A stretch of 64,000 nt of DNA from Saprospiraceae bacterium (GTDB lineage: Bacteria > Bacteroidota > Bacteroidia > Chitinophagales > Saprospiraceae): positions 21,322-85,321 of the forward strand of contig JABDKX010000216.1 in NCBI GenBank assembly GCA_013001975.1. Direction: 5' to 3'. Made by a program: the position numbers and the translations under genes. Below the pieces are notes generated by a model that saw nothing but the letters and a program-made list of their open reading frames with translations, did no database searches and was not told the origin of the DNA. The stretch's first letter is position 1. Each line of letters starts with the position of its first letter. This document shows, in pieces, positions 18,187 to 26,680 of the stretch.

Positions 18187-19284
18187 ATGCAGTATTTATT
18201 TGTCATTAGTGGTGTATTTTCAGCTTTATTTAGCCTCTTACTTATTTCAAAGAAGAAAAAAGGTATTCAGCATTGGTTTTTAGGGATTATGTTTTTATTA
18301 ATCACCGTTAATTGCTTCTATGTTTTTAATTTATATAGCCAAGAACAATTTTACTATGTAGCCTTTTTTTCTGAGTTGAATTATGCAATTCCATTACTGT
18401 ACGGAACCTTACTCTGGTTTTATTCTAAAGCTGTCACCTTAGAAGATTTTAGATTTTCTAAAAAAGATTATTTACATTTTATTCCATTTGTAATTTTCTT
18501 TCTTATTCTTATAAGCCCATTAATTACTAATATCAATTTAATCAAATCTGATCACATAGGCTTTCCGCTTATAAAATTAGTTATAACGCCATGCTATCTT
18601 TTTGCTGTTTTGGTTCTTTTAAGTAAGTATCGGATGAGATTAAAAGATAAGTTTTCATTTGATCACAAGATCAAACTGCTCTGGTTGAACTGGATAACTG
18701 TGGGTGCTGTTGTTTTATGGTTATTGGCAACCGTTGGATATCTCTACAATCACTTTAACATTAATCACAAAACACTTTTATCAGATTACTATGTACTTTC
18801 TTTTTTGGCGTTATATTTATTTATTCTAGCGTTTGTTGCTTTTAAGTACACGGATATTTTTCATAAAAAAAGAGAAGAAGAAACGCCAACTAAATTTCCA
18901 GATAAAGATGAAGAAATAGAGTTAGAAAACAAGACCATTTTTAAAAATGAAGATCTTGATAATTTATTGGATGTGATGAATTCTAAAAAACCATATCTAG
19001 ATCCTTTATTAAGTATAAATAAGTTATCTGAAGCAACTCATCTCCCTCAATATAAAATTTCTAAAATTTTAAATACTTCACTCAATCAAAACTTTTATGA
19101 CTTTATAAATACTTACAGAGTCAATGAAGTTAAAAAGAGATTGGAAGAAGGAGAAGCTGACAATTATAGTATTTTAGGCATTGCTTCTGATTGTGGATTT
19201 AATTCCAAAGCTTCCTTTAATCGCGTTTTCAAAAAAATTACGGGTATTACTCCTACAGAATATTTAAAAAGTTTGAGTAATTAG
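18187..19284 (+). CDS. Membrane-anchored AraC-family transcriptional regulator
   Basis: A 365-residue protein in two halves. Residues 1 to about 220 contain around seven hydrophobic segments separated by short loops. The C-terminal part (about 255-365) is an AraC/XylS double helix-turn-helix domain: LSINKLSEATHLPQYKISKI is the first HTH, and ILGIASDCGFNSKASFNRVFKKITGITPTEY is the second HTH with the family signature. Similar 7TM-AraC proteins are common in Bacteroidota and are thought to sense a membrane or external signal; the ligand and targets are unknown. It is monocistronic, flanked by the divergent dipeptidase operon and the convergent cdaA. Confidence 0.9.
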   Translation: MQYLFVISGVFSALFSLLLISKKKKGIQHWFLGIMFLLITVNCFYVFNLYSQEQFYYVAFFSELNYAIPLLYGTLLWFYSKAVTLEDFRFSKKDYLHFIPFVIFFLILISPLITNINLIKSDHIGFPLIKLVITPCYLFAVLVLLSKYRMRLKDKFSFDHKIKLLWLNWITVGAVVLWLLATVGYLYNHFNINHKTLLSDYYVLSFLALYLFILAFVAFKYTDIFHKKREEETPTKFPDKDEEIELENKTIFKNEDLDNLLDVMNSKKPYLDPLLSINKLSEATHLPQYKISKILNTSLNQNFYDFINTYRVNEVKKRLEEGEADNYSILGIASDCGFNSKASFNRVFKKITGITPTEYLKSLSN

Positions 19285-19356
19285 TATTCACTGGTAAAGA
19301 ATGTTTTGATGATTTTCTTTTTTTAATCCTTACTTATAAATCTAACCACAAATATC

Positions 19357-20169
19357 TTATCCTAGTTTATAAAGGTAATATTGTTCCAACTTGATTTTAA
19401 GTTCGTCATTAGTAATGTTATAAAACAATTTCCCATTACTCGTATAAGAAATATGACCCGTTTCTTCAGAGATCACAATGGTTAAGTTTTCAGTACCTTC
19501 TGAAACGCCAAGTGCAGCGCGATGTCTCAAACCAGCTTGCGTTGGAAAATTATCATTTGAAGAAACAGGTAAAATACAACTGGCTGCCATTATTCGATCT
19601 CCTTGGATGATGACAGCCCCGTCATGCAAAGGTGTGTTCTTATTAAAAATGGTCTCCAAGATTTTAACATTCAACTTACAGTCCAAAAACTGCCCAGTAT
19701 TGATCAAGGCTGGCAAGTTAGTTTTAGTTAATACAATCAATGCCCCCGTTTTTTTACTGCTCAAGCTTTTTACTGCTTTTAAAATTATATCGAAAGCAGA
19801 CTTGCTATTTGTAAAGTTTTCAATACCTAATTTTTTCAAATATTTATCAAAAAAACTAAATCTTCCTTTCATCGTATTGTTCCCAATCATCAGAAGAAAT
19901 CTTCGGATTTCGGGCTGAAATATAACAAGGATTCCAATTAATCCAATACCGGCTATTGACCCTAGAATGAGGGACAGCAATCGCATTTTTAATGTACTTA
20001 CAACTGCAAGTAGTATTAAGAATAAAATGACGCCGATGAATATATTAACAGCTGCACTTCCTCGTATATATTTGTAAACAAAGTATATAAGATAAGCTAC
20101 GATTATTATATCAAGAACATCGAGTATTCTGATATCAAGATTGCCAATAGTAAAGAGAAATAACTGCAT
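19357..20169 (-). CDS. cdaA: Diadenylate cyclase CdaA (c-di-AMP synthase)
   Basis: A 270-residue membrane protein that condenses two ATP into cyclic di-AMP. Three transmembrane segments span about residues 12-85, followed by the DAC domain with the active-site DGA at 183-185 (TPLHDGAVII) and RHR at 215-217 (AGLRHRAALG). The architecture and length match CdaA/TIGR00159. Its ATG overlaps the stop of the prolyl oligopeptidase gene by one base (TAATG), so it is translated from the same message. No cdaR-like gene is adjacent, which is usual outside Firmicutes. Confidence 0.95.
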   Translation of the reverse strand: MQLFLFTIGNLDIRILDVLDIIIVAYLIYFVYKYIRGSAAVNIFIGVILFLILLAVVSTLKMRLLSLILGSIAGIGLIGILVIFQPEIRRFLLMIGNNTMKGRFSFFDKYLKKLGIENFTNSKSAFDIILKAVKSLSSKKTGALIVLTKTNLPALINTGQFLDCKLNVKILETIFNKNTPLHDGAVIIQGDRIMAASCILPVSSNDNFPTQAGLRHRAALGVSEGTENLTIVISEETGHISYTSNGKLFYNITNDELKIKLEQYYLYKLG

Positions 20170-22316
20170 TACCCTTGAATATATTTAACTGGACTATCTG
20201 TGTTATAGAAAAAGAAAGACCATCTGTCGGCTTCTTCTTCTATTATTTTTGATGTTGGTTTTCCAGCACCATGACCTGCATCAACTGCAATCCTTAGAAT
20301 AACTGGCGCATCACCATCATGACATTCTTGGAGTTTTGCTCCAAACTTAAAAGAATGAGCTGGAACAACTCTATCATCATGATCTGCAGTTGTTATCATT
20401 GTCGCTGGATACGATACACCTTTTTTCAAATTATGCAATGGGGAATAGCTGAGTAAATTATCAAAGTGTTCAGGGTCATCACTTGAACCATACTCTGGCA
20501 CCCAACCCCAACCTACGGTAAATTTGTGGTAGCGGAGCATATCCATAACACCAACAGCTGGAAAGGCAGCTGCATATAAATCCGGTCTTTGCGTCATACA
20601 TGCACCGACTAGTAAGCCTCCATTAGATCCGCCTGCAATCGCCAATTTTTCTTTTGATGTATACTTATTATCTATAAGATATTCTGCCGCTGCAATAAAG
20701 TCATCAAATACATTTTGCTTATTATGAAGCATACCAGCTTTATGCCACTCTTCGCCATATTCTCCCCCACCTCTCAAATTAGGTAATGCAAAGATGCCCC
20801 CATTTTCTAACAATACCATTCTTGATGCACTAAACCAAGGAGATAAATTAACATTAAATCCACCATAAGCATACAGGTATGTTGGATTATTCCCATCTAA
20901 TTCCAATCCCTTTTTATGTACGATAAACATAGGTACTTTTGTGCCATCTTTACTTTCATAGAATATTTGTTTCTCCACATAATCTTGAGGATCAAATTGT
21001 AATTCTGATTCAAAGAATTCAGATGATTCACCCGTATTCAAATCAAATTTATAAATTGAATTGGGTATTGTAAATGAAGAAAAAGAGTAGAAGAAATGGT
21101 CATCATCTTTCTTACCACCAAATCCTCCAGCACTTCCTAAGCCAGGTAATTCAATTTCTGTTTTATTGCTACCATCGTAATCAAAACTATAAATTCTTGT
21201 CGTCACATCTTTTAAATAATTTGCCCAAAGCTTACCACCTCCTGTAGAGACACTTTGAAGAAGGTAATCTGATTGAGGTATAATATCCTTTTGTCCACCT
21301 TTATTGGGATAATCAAGATCGACCTCAACTAATTTATAATTTGGTGCATCAATATCTGTGATCACAAGCATTTTATTTCCAACGTTGTCTACAACTCTGC
21401 TTTTATTTTTAAAGCCAGAATACAAGTTGACAAATTCAGAATTAGGTTTGGTTAAATCTTTATAGTATGTTTCAAAACCGTCAGTTCCAGTTGAAACATA
21501 TAGCACTAAGAATTTTTTATCCTCTGTGATATCTGTAAAATTATATAATTTAGGATTGTTAGGGTTTTCGTATACTACTTTATCTTTTGCTTGATCATCA
21601 CCTAATTTGTGATAATAAACAGTATGGTATTCGTTTGCATCCGAAAGCCCTGACCCACCTTTTGGTTCAGGGTAACGACTATAATAGAATCCGTCATTAT
21701 GCCAATTAGCACCAGAAAATTTTACCCATTTTAGAACATCTGGCAATTTCTTTTTAGTAGCAATTTCCATCACATGAATTTCTTGCCAATCACTGCCAGC
21801 ATCTTGTCTAGAATATGCTACATATTTATCATCTTTAGAAAAACCAATCAAACCAATTGATGCTGTTCCTTCAGCAGAAAGTTCGTTAGGATCAATAAAG
21901 ACTTCAGGAGCGCCATCAAGACCCTTTTGATAATAAATAACTGCCTGATTTTGAAGTCCATCATTCTTATAGAAAAAATAATATTCCCCAACTTTAAAAG
22001 GTGAACTTAATTTGACATAATTAAAGAGTTCAGCATACCTTTCTTTAATTTTTTCACGATAAGGAATTTTATCTAAGTAAGCTTGAGTTACTTTATTTTG
22101 TTCAGTTACCCAAGATTTGACATCTTCAGCAGTATCGGCCTCCAACCATCTGTAAGGATCTTCAACTTTAGTACCATGATAGTCATCTACTATAGTTGTA
22201 TCTTTTTTAGTTTCAGGGTATTCCAAATCAATAATCTGTTTTTTAGTAATTTTTGAATCATTGTTACAAGCAATAATTGTCATAATTACCAATGCGCATA
22301 AAAAAATATTTCTCAT
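20169..22316 (-). CDS. Prolyl oligopeptidase (S9A) lipoprotein
   Basis: A 715-residue serine peptidase that cleaves after proline in short peptides. Starting from ATG 22316, the signal peptide ends in the lipobox IIAC with Cys17, so it is probably tethered to an envelope membrane. The N-terminal part carries the beta-propeller start DPYRWLE, and the C-terminal alpha/beta hydrolase domain holds the nucleophile Ser564 (GGSNGGLL), a DHDDRVVP segment with the Asp and DAGHGAG with the His. Gene order is this gene, then cdaA, overlapping by one base. A TTG one codon upstream is in frame, but the ATG is more likely. Confidence 0.95.
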   Translation of the reverse strand: MRNIFLCALVIMTIIACNNDSKITKKQIIDLEYPETKKDTTIVDDYHGTKVEDPYRWLEADTAEDVKSWVTEQNKVTQAYLDKIPYREKIKERYAELFNYVKLSSPFKVGEYYFFYKNDGLQNQAVIYYQKGLDGAPEVFIDPNELSAEGTASIGLIGFSKDDKYVAYSRQDAGSDWQEIHVMEIATKKKLPDVLKWVKFSGANWHNDGFYYSRYPEPKGGSGLSDANEYHTVYYHKLGDDQAKDKVVYENPNNPKLYNFTDITEDKKFLVLYVSTGTDGFETYYKDLTKPNSEFVNLYSGFKNKSRVVDNVGNKMLVITDIDAPNYKLVEVDLDYPNKGGQKDIIPQSDYLLQSVSTGGGKLWANYLKDVTTRIYSFDYDGSNKTEIELPGLGSAGGFGGKKDDDHFFYSFSSFTIPNSIYKFDLNTGESSEFFESELQFDPQDYVEKQIFYESKDGTKVPMFIVHKKGLELDGNNPTYLYAYGGFNVNLSPWFSASRMVLLENGGIFALPNLRGGGEYGEEWHKAGMLHNKQNVFDDFIAAAEYLIDNKYTSKEKLAIAGGSNGGLLVGACMTQRPDLYAAAFPAVGVMDMLRYHKFTVGWGWVPEYGSSDDPEHFDNLLSYSPLHNLKKGVSYPATMITTADHDDRVVPAHSFKFGAKLQECHDGDAPVILRIAVDAGHGAGKPTSKIIEEEADRWSFFFYNTDSPVKYIQG

Positions 22317-22376
22317 CAAATTAAGTTATAAAGTAAAAATATTCGTTTTATTATATAATAAACCTTTTGTTGGACT

Positions 22377-22384
22377 TAAATTTG
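22377..22384 (+). promoter_or_regulatory. Promoter -7 element (TAAATTTG) for the hypothetical at 22425
   Basis: An exact TAnnTTTG match in the divergent gap. It would place transcription start near 22391, just at a possible TTG start at 22392, which argues for the downstream TTG at 22425. Confidence 0.45.
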
Positions 22385-22424
22385 TATTTTTTTGATAAAT
22401 AGCGTTATTAAAATTTATAAGGAC

Positions 22425-23057
22425 TTGAATTTTAAATATAAAATAAAGAATGGATTAACAGTAACTGTGGTCTTATTGTGTTTTAACATAATGAGTGGGC
22501 AGTCAAAAATACCATGGTACGACGTGTACAACTCTTCCTTATCAAAAAATTCATTTGAATCGAAAGACGGAGATTGCCAAATTTTAAAGGATGGCTTTGA
22601 CGAATCATTGAAAACCGATATTAAACAATTTAAATCATTGCCATTATTTATGCATACTCTACCTGAGTACAAACAATGGATGGATAATAAATATTTAGTA
22701 GAATGTTCATCTTATATCTATCAAGCTGATAAAGTGAATTTTCTCATATTAGAATTAAAAATAAACTCCAAAAATGCCAGAGCCAGCTATGGGCGTTTGG
22801 AATTTAAAGCTCAAATGAAATGTTTTATGAGCAATGGAGAGTATATTTATTTAGAAAATTTGGAAAGAAGTAAAGGAAAGGTCGATAGGCAACATAATTT
22901 CACTACCTACAAGGGTGTTTTTGCAATTGACAATTACGAAGCGAAAACCTTAAAAAAACATAACCTTAATCGTATTGGTCTGATTTGGGAGGAAGGTTAT
23001 CAAGAATATCAAATTCAAAACCATACTTTAATCAAACATCAACTAGGATGTTTATAA
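22425..23057 (+). CDS. Exported protein of unknown function
   Basis: I do not recognise the family. From TTG at 22425 the protein is 210 residues and begins with a signal-like segment (MNFKYKIKNGLTVTVVLLCF) followed by NIMSGQSK. An alternative TTG at 22392 adds 11 residues but coincides with the predicted transcription start. The mature part is mixed alpha/beta with three Cys residues (CQILKDG, VECSSYIY, KCFMSNG), is rich in Lys, Tyr and Asn, and shows no catalytic motif. The end, HTLIKHQLGCL, carries a C-terminal Cys. It is convergent with miaE, with nine bases between the stops. It is a single-gene unit. Confidence 0.65.
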   Translation: MNFKYKIKNGLTVTVVLLCFNIMSGQSKIPWYDVYNSSLSKNSFESKDGDCQILKDGFDESLKTDIKQFKSLPLFMHTLPEYKQWMDNKYLVECSSYIYQADKVNFLILELKINSKNARASYGRLEFKAQMKCFMSNGEYIYLENLERSKGKVDRQHNFTTYKGVFAIDNYEAKTLKKHNLNRIGLIWEEGYQEYQIQNHTLIKHQLGCL

Positions 23058-23066
23058 GTTATGACT

Positions 23067-23648
23067 TTAATGCATTCTATCCCCTCTCAATGACAAGTCT
23101 TGCATTATTTTAGCCTCATGATTTAAATATTCTTGCCATCTTGCTTTTGCAATATCTTCGCCAGCATAATGTTTAGCCAAATCTATAAATAATCTGTAAT
23201 GTCCTGCTTCAGATACCATAAAACCATGATAGAATTCCTTGAGAGGCTCCTCGTTAATATAAAGAGACAATAATCGGAACCGTTCACAACTTCTTGCTTC
23301 AATAAGCGCAAAAGTCAATAACCTTTCCAGCAAACTATTTTCTCTTGATCCACCTTTTTGTTGAAACTTTAATAACGCGTTTACATATTCATCCTTTCTT
23401 TGAAAACCCAATTTCAAATCTCTTTTCTCAAGTTCTCTTAATACCAATCTGAAGTGGCCCCATTCCTCAGTTACGATAGGCGCTAATTCTTTTACCAATC
23501 TTGCTTTATCAGGAAATCCTTGGATCAATGAAATACATGAGGTCGCAGCCTTTTGTTCACAATATGCATGATCCGTTAATATATCTTCCAATCGCATTTC
23601 TGCTAAATTGACCCAACGTGGATCTGTTGGTAATTTTAAACCTAACAT
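23067..23648 (-). CDS. miaE: tRNA-(ms2io6A37) hydroxylase MiaE
   Basis: MiaE is a non-haem di-iron monooxygenase that hydroxylates the isopentenyl group of ms2i6A37 in tRNA. The 193-residue protein follows the MiaE ferritin-like pattern: DHAYCEQKAATSC, VTEEWGHFRLVL and ALIEARSCERF, with SEAGHYRLF later, supplying the Glu and His metal ligands of the four-helix bundle. The length matches the shorter MiaE forms. A TAnnTTTG element lies 17 bases before the ATG. It is not in an operon with the methyltransferase upstream, from which it is separated by 56 bases containing that promoter. Confidence 0.92.
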   Translation of the reverse strand: MLGLKLPTDPRWVNLAEMRLEDILTDHAYCEQKAATSCISLIQGFPDKARLVKELAPIVTEEWGHFRLVLRELEKRDLKLGFQRKDEYVNALLKFQQKGGSRENSLLERLLTFALIEARSCERFRLLSLYINEEPLKEFYHGFMVSEAGHYRLFIDLAKHYAGEDIAKARWQEYLNHEAKIMQDLSLRGDRMH

Positions 23649-23664
23649 TTTAAGAATTTTAGTT

Positions 23665-23672
23665 CAAAGGTA
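23665..23672 (-). promoter_or_regulatory. Promoter -7 element for miaE (TACCTTTG)
   Basis: An exact minus-strand TAnnTTTG match 17 bases from the miaE ATG. A possible -33 TTG (minus strand, 23689-23691) lies 16 bases further upstream. Confidence 0.5.
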
Positions 23673-23704
23673 ATTTGATTATCAAAGCCAACAGTATAAA
23701 CTGT

Positions 23705-24280
23705 TTAATATTTTTTATGTGCCGAAAACCACAGCTCATTTCCTACTCTTGGTTTTATAGAATTATAACATCTTTCAAAAGAAACATTTTTAAAATATTT
23801 AGAAAATAGTTCCTGGTAATAAGTACGTTCACCTCCAAAAGGAGGCCCCTCTTCGGTCAGTGGCATATCAAATAAAAGCCCTACAAACTTTCCGTTTTCT
23901 GATAATAATTCCTCAATATGATATAGGTACTTTTCCCTTGTCGAAGGATCAATAGCGCAAAAGAAGGTTTGTTCAATTATGAGATCATATTGCCCTTGAT
24001 GTAAAAAAAAATCTTCACAATGCATATTGGAATCTGGAAAATCTGGGCATCGATCTTTCAATCTTGCTAATGGGCTTTGTGCAATATCAACGACATGAAC
24101 ATTATTGAAACCTTTATTATAAAAATATTCAGCTTCATAGGCAAAACCAGCACCTGGAATTAAAATGTGAAGAGATTTATCAAGCAACTGATCAATATAT
24201 GCTTCAATAGGACTAGAAACGTGTCCAATATCCCAACCCGTTAATTGGTTATTATATCGATCCTCCCAATATTTTTTCAT
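23705..24280 (-). CDS. SAM-dependent methyltransferase, TPMT-like class
   Basis: A 191-residue class I methyltransferase. The opening WEDRYNNQLTGWDIGHVSSPI is the hallmark of the thiopurine S-methyltransferase-like (TPMT) family, followed by SAM motif I (ILIPGAGFAYEAEYF), the acidic motif II end (VHVVDIAQSPL) and DLIIEQTFFCAID. In bacteria these enzymes are not known to act on thiopurines; related proteins methylate thiols, halides or selenium compounds. It starts 21 bases after the desaturase stop and is likely co-transcribed with it, which leaves open a lipid- or redox-related substrate. Confidence 0.85.
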   Translation of the reverse strand: MKKYWEDRYNNQLTGWDIGHVSSPIEAYIDQLLDKSLHILIPGAGFAYEAEYFYNKGFNNVHVVDIAQSPLARLKDRCPDFPDSNMHCEDFFLHQGQYDLIIEQTFFCAIDPSTREKYLYHIEELLSENGKFVGLLFDMPLTEEGPPFGGERTYYQELFSKYFKNVSFERCYNSIKPRVGNELWFSAHKKY

Positions 24281-24301
24281 TAAATGTGCTGCTGAGTGTG
24301 A

Positions 24302-25336
24302 CTAAGAAACAGCCATACTTTCTTTTTCTTTCATACCTTTAAAAAAGTCAGATTCATTTTCAGCACTTACTTTAAGTCCACCTTTATCACTTCTTAATAC
24401 TCTTGAAAATAGGGAAAGCTCCTTGTCAAAAATAAATTTCAACCAAAGCTTAGTCCATGACGTGTGATAAACAAGATTATTATAGTATTCAGGAGCGATA
24501 GCTCTTATTTTCGGTAAGTTCACCCACGGAACGTATGAAAAATCATGATGTTCGTTGTGGTAGCCAACATTAAAAGCCAGCTTATTAAGCGGACCATAAT
24601 AACTGTATGTTTCTTGTGGTGGTGCAACAAGGAAATGCTCTTGAATCCAACGAGCACCTAATGGATGCAAACCAACAGAAAAGAAGAATGATGCCACTAA
24701 GTATACAATGGCCATAGGGCCAGCTATCATAAATAATGCAATATCAAAAGCAATAACAGTTAATAGATTAACCCAAATCCATGCGCTTTGAAATTGAATT
24801 TCTTTTAGCCTAGGAGGCCTCACTGCCTGAAAAACAGGAAATAAAAGTAACCAAAATGATTTACCAATAAAATTTGAACCTATCAATTTGGCTTCCCATT
24901 TGCTTGCCAAATCTGCATCTATATCATAATGTCCTTGAAAAGCATGATGTTTTAAGTGATATTTCCTGAATGCCGCCGAACTTGGAAAGGCGTTTGGTAA
25001 ATCACACATAATACCACCGAGTAAATTAGCGACCTTACCTTTGAAGACCATATTATGCGTAAACTCATGGATCAATACAAATAATCCATGATTTGCAAAT
25101 GCACCTACACAATACGCGGCGATTAAGACTAACCACCAAGCTTGGTCTCTCAATAAATAAGCCATACCAATTTGAAAAATCACGATTGCAAGCGCATATA
25201 TAAAAGTAGCAGGATGGCGGCCCATTAACTTTTTAATTTCTGGATACTTATTTATAATATCCTTAGTTCTTTGTATATGCGGTTCTTCCGTTGCGCTATA
25301 TGTAAAATCCAATGATTTATTTGCCATGATGGTCAT
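24302..25336 (-). CDS. Sphingolipid delta-4 desaturase-like (DES1-type) fatty-acid desaturase
   Basis: A 344-residue membrane desaturase. The three histidine boxes are HEFTH (residues 90-94), HLKHH (127-131) and HNEHH (260-264), the di-iron site of the acyl-lipid/sphingolipid desaturase superfamily. The C-terminal third (ETYSYYGPLNKLAFNVGYH, then NEHHDF, IRAIAPEYYNNL, FSRVLRS) follows, in my memory of the family, animal dihydroceramide desaturase DEGS1 nearly motif for motif, much closer than typical bacterial fatty-acid desaturases. I infer introduction of a double bond in the long-chain base of a ceramide or sphingolipid. An ATG three codons in (25327) is an equally good start. A TAnnTTTG element lies just upstream. 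The TPMT-like gene follows. Confidence 0.88.
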   Translation of the reverse strand: MTIMANKSLDFTYSATEEPHIQRTKDIINKYPEIKKLMGRHPATFIYALAIVIFQIGMAYLLRDQAWWLVLIAAYCVGAFANHGLFVLIHEFTHNMVFKGKVANLLGGIMCDLPNAFPSSAAFRKYHLKHHAFQGHYDIDADLASKWEAKLIGSNFIGKSFWLLLFPVFQAVRPPRLKEIQFQSAWIWVNLLTVIAFDIALFMIAGPMAIVYLVASFFFSVGLHPLGARWIQEHFLVAPPQETYSYYGPLNKLAFNVGYHNEHHDFSYVPWVNLPKIRAIAPEYYNNLVYHTSWTKLWLKFIFDKELSLFSRVLRSDKGGLKVSAENESDFFKGMKEKESMAVS

Positions 25337-25343
25337 TTTTGTG

Positions 25344-25351
25344 CAAAATTA
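25344..25351 (-). promoter_or_regulatory. Promoter -7 element for the desaturase (TAATTTTG)
   Basis: An exact minus-strand TAnnTTTG match 8 bases before ATG 25336 and 17 before ATG 25327. By analogy with the other promoters here, the second ATG may be the real start. Confidence 0.45.
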
Positions 25352-25408
25352 AGTATTCTAGAACTCAGTATTTGCATTATTTTAATGATAATCCTAATAT
25401 CGACTGTT

Positions 25409-25753
25409 TTATGAGCTTGGAGGCTCATTTTCACCTTCACCTACTGGCTCATCTGAAGTTGTGATATAGCCATGGTGATCTGTCTTATTAAAATAGAAAA
25501 ACATAGGTCCTTCATATCTCAATATATCGATGAAGTGGGGGAATCTTTCAACATCAAAAAAGATTTCATATTTGTTTTGATTATTAACAGTTTCTAAATA
25601 TGAATTAGAGTAAGAACCACCTTTAACAAACTTAAAAACTGCCTCTCCAGAAGGTAACTTAAGGTGAATACTGTATAATTCATGCCCAGGTGAATTATTG
25701 CTGTAAAGTGTTACTTTATACTTTTTAAATTCTTCAATAATAAAATTGGCCAT
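25409..25753 (-). CDS. Small hypothetical protein with acidic Pro-rich tail
   Basis: I do not recognise this 114-residue protein. It is cytoplasmic by appearance (no signal peptide). It has a mixed beta-strand pattern (KVTLYSNNSPGHELYSIHLK, AVFKFVKGG, EIFFDVERFPHFIDILRYE, PMFFYFNKT) that could form a small beta sandwich or a PH-like barrel, and ends in an acidic low-complexity tail (DEPVGEGENEPPSS). It is separated by 72 bases from the desaturase start and by about 145 bases from cmk, which diverges from it. Coding potential is supported by composition and by an ATG with no overlap to other genes. Confidence 0.65.
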   Translation of the reverse strand: MANFIIEEFKKYKVTLYSNNSPGHELYSIHLKLPSGEAVFKFVKGGSYSNSYLETVNNQNKYEIFFDVERFPHFIDILRYEGPMFFYFNKTDHHGYITTSDEPVGEGENEPPSS

Positions 25754-25893
25754 TGTATAATTTTCGAGCGTTTATAATAGGAGCAATGTAATGATTTTAG
25801 AACAATAAAATAGAGCATTTAGTTTAAAAACAGTAGGAAATAAACAATCTTATTACTCTTGTCCGTTAACTATGACAATTAAATCAACTTGAT

Positions 25894-25901
25894 TAGCTTT
25901 G
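25894..25901 (+). promoter_or_regulatory. Promoter -7 element for cmk (TAGCTTTG)
   Basis: An exact TAnnTTTG match 18 bases before the TTG start at 25920. It overlaps an alternative TTG at 25899, which therefore should not be translated. Confidence 0.5.
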
Positions 25902-25919
25902 TGTCCTAAATTCTTCATT

Positions 25920-26603
25920 TTGAATCGAAAAATTAATATTGCTATTGATGGTCATTCTTCTTGTGGAAAGTCAACTTTGGCTAAACAATTAGCTGCTGCT
26001 TTAGGGTACATATACATTGATTCGGGTGCAATGTATCGATCAGTGGCTCTGTACTATATAGAGAATGAGATTGACGTCAAAAACAAGGAAGCTGCCGTAA
26101 AAGCACTAGATGAAATTCAAATTGACATCAAATCTGTAGAAAGTCAGTTTCGGATCCTTTTAAATGGCGTCGATGTCACAAAAAGAATTATAGCTATTGA
26201 TGTTTCCAGTATTGTTTCAGAAGTTGCAGCCATAAGTGAAGTCAGAAGAAAATTGGTAGCAATTCAAAAACAATTAGGTGAAGAAAAAGGAGTGGTTATG
26301 GATGGGCGCGATATTGGTACTGTTGTTTTTCCTGAAGCTGAACTTAAAATTTTTGTTACTGCTAATATAGATGTAAGAACACAAAGGCGTTTCCTTGAAT
26401 TGAAGGAAAAAGGTATGAGTACCTCTATTGAAATAGTAAAAGAAAACCTAGAACATAGAGATCATATAGATAGTACAAGAGAAGATAGTCCATTAATGCA
26501 AGCTGATGATGCCATTCTCATTGACAATAGTTATATGAGGAAAGATGAGCAACTATATCTTGTTGATAAGATGGCAAGAGAGTTTATTGCTTCATTAGAT
26601 TAA
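25920..26603 (+). CDS. cmk: (d)CMP kinase
   Basis: Cmk phosphorylates CMP and dCMP with ATP in pyrimidine salvage. Near the N-terminus is the P-loop IDGHSSCGKST, then the family motifs YIDSGAMYRSVAL, VMDGRDIGTVVFPEAELKIF and the lid region with HRDHIDSTREDSPL. From TTG 25920 it has 227 residues, a normal length; the more upstream TTG at 25899 lies inside the promoter element. It is monocistronic and ends at a strong intrinsic terminator shared with the convergent giant gene. Confidence 0.95.
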   Translation: MNRKINIAIDGHSSCGKSTLAKQLAAALGYIYIDSGAMYRSVALYYIENEIDVKNKEAAVKALDEIQIDIKSVESQFRILLNGVDVTKRIIAIDVSSIVSEVAAISEVRRKLVAIQKQLGEEKGVVMDGRDIGTVVFPEAELKIFVTANIDVRTQRRFLELKEKGMSTSIEIVKENLEHRDHIDSTREDSPLMQADDAILIDNSYMRKDEQLYLVDKMAREFIASLD

Positions 26604-26630
26604 TTTATCATTATAAAGACAGACAAAGAA

Positions 26631-26657
26631 AAAGCCTGATGCAATGCATCAGGCTTT
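26631..26657. terminator. Bidirectional intrinsic terminator between cmk and the 2449-residue gene
   Basis: A 12-bp perfect stem, AAAGCCTGATGC/GCATCAGGCTTT, with a three-base loop (AAT), flanked by A-runs on the left and T-runs on the right, as expected for a terminator working in both directions between convergent genes. Confidence 0.9.
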
Positions 26658-26680
26658 TATATTCTTAAAAGGTTTAGAGA

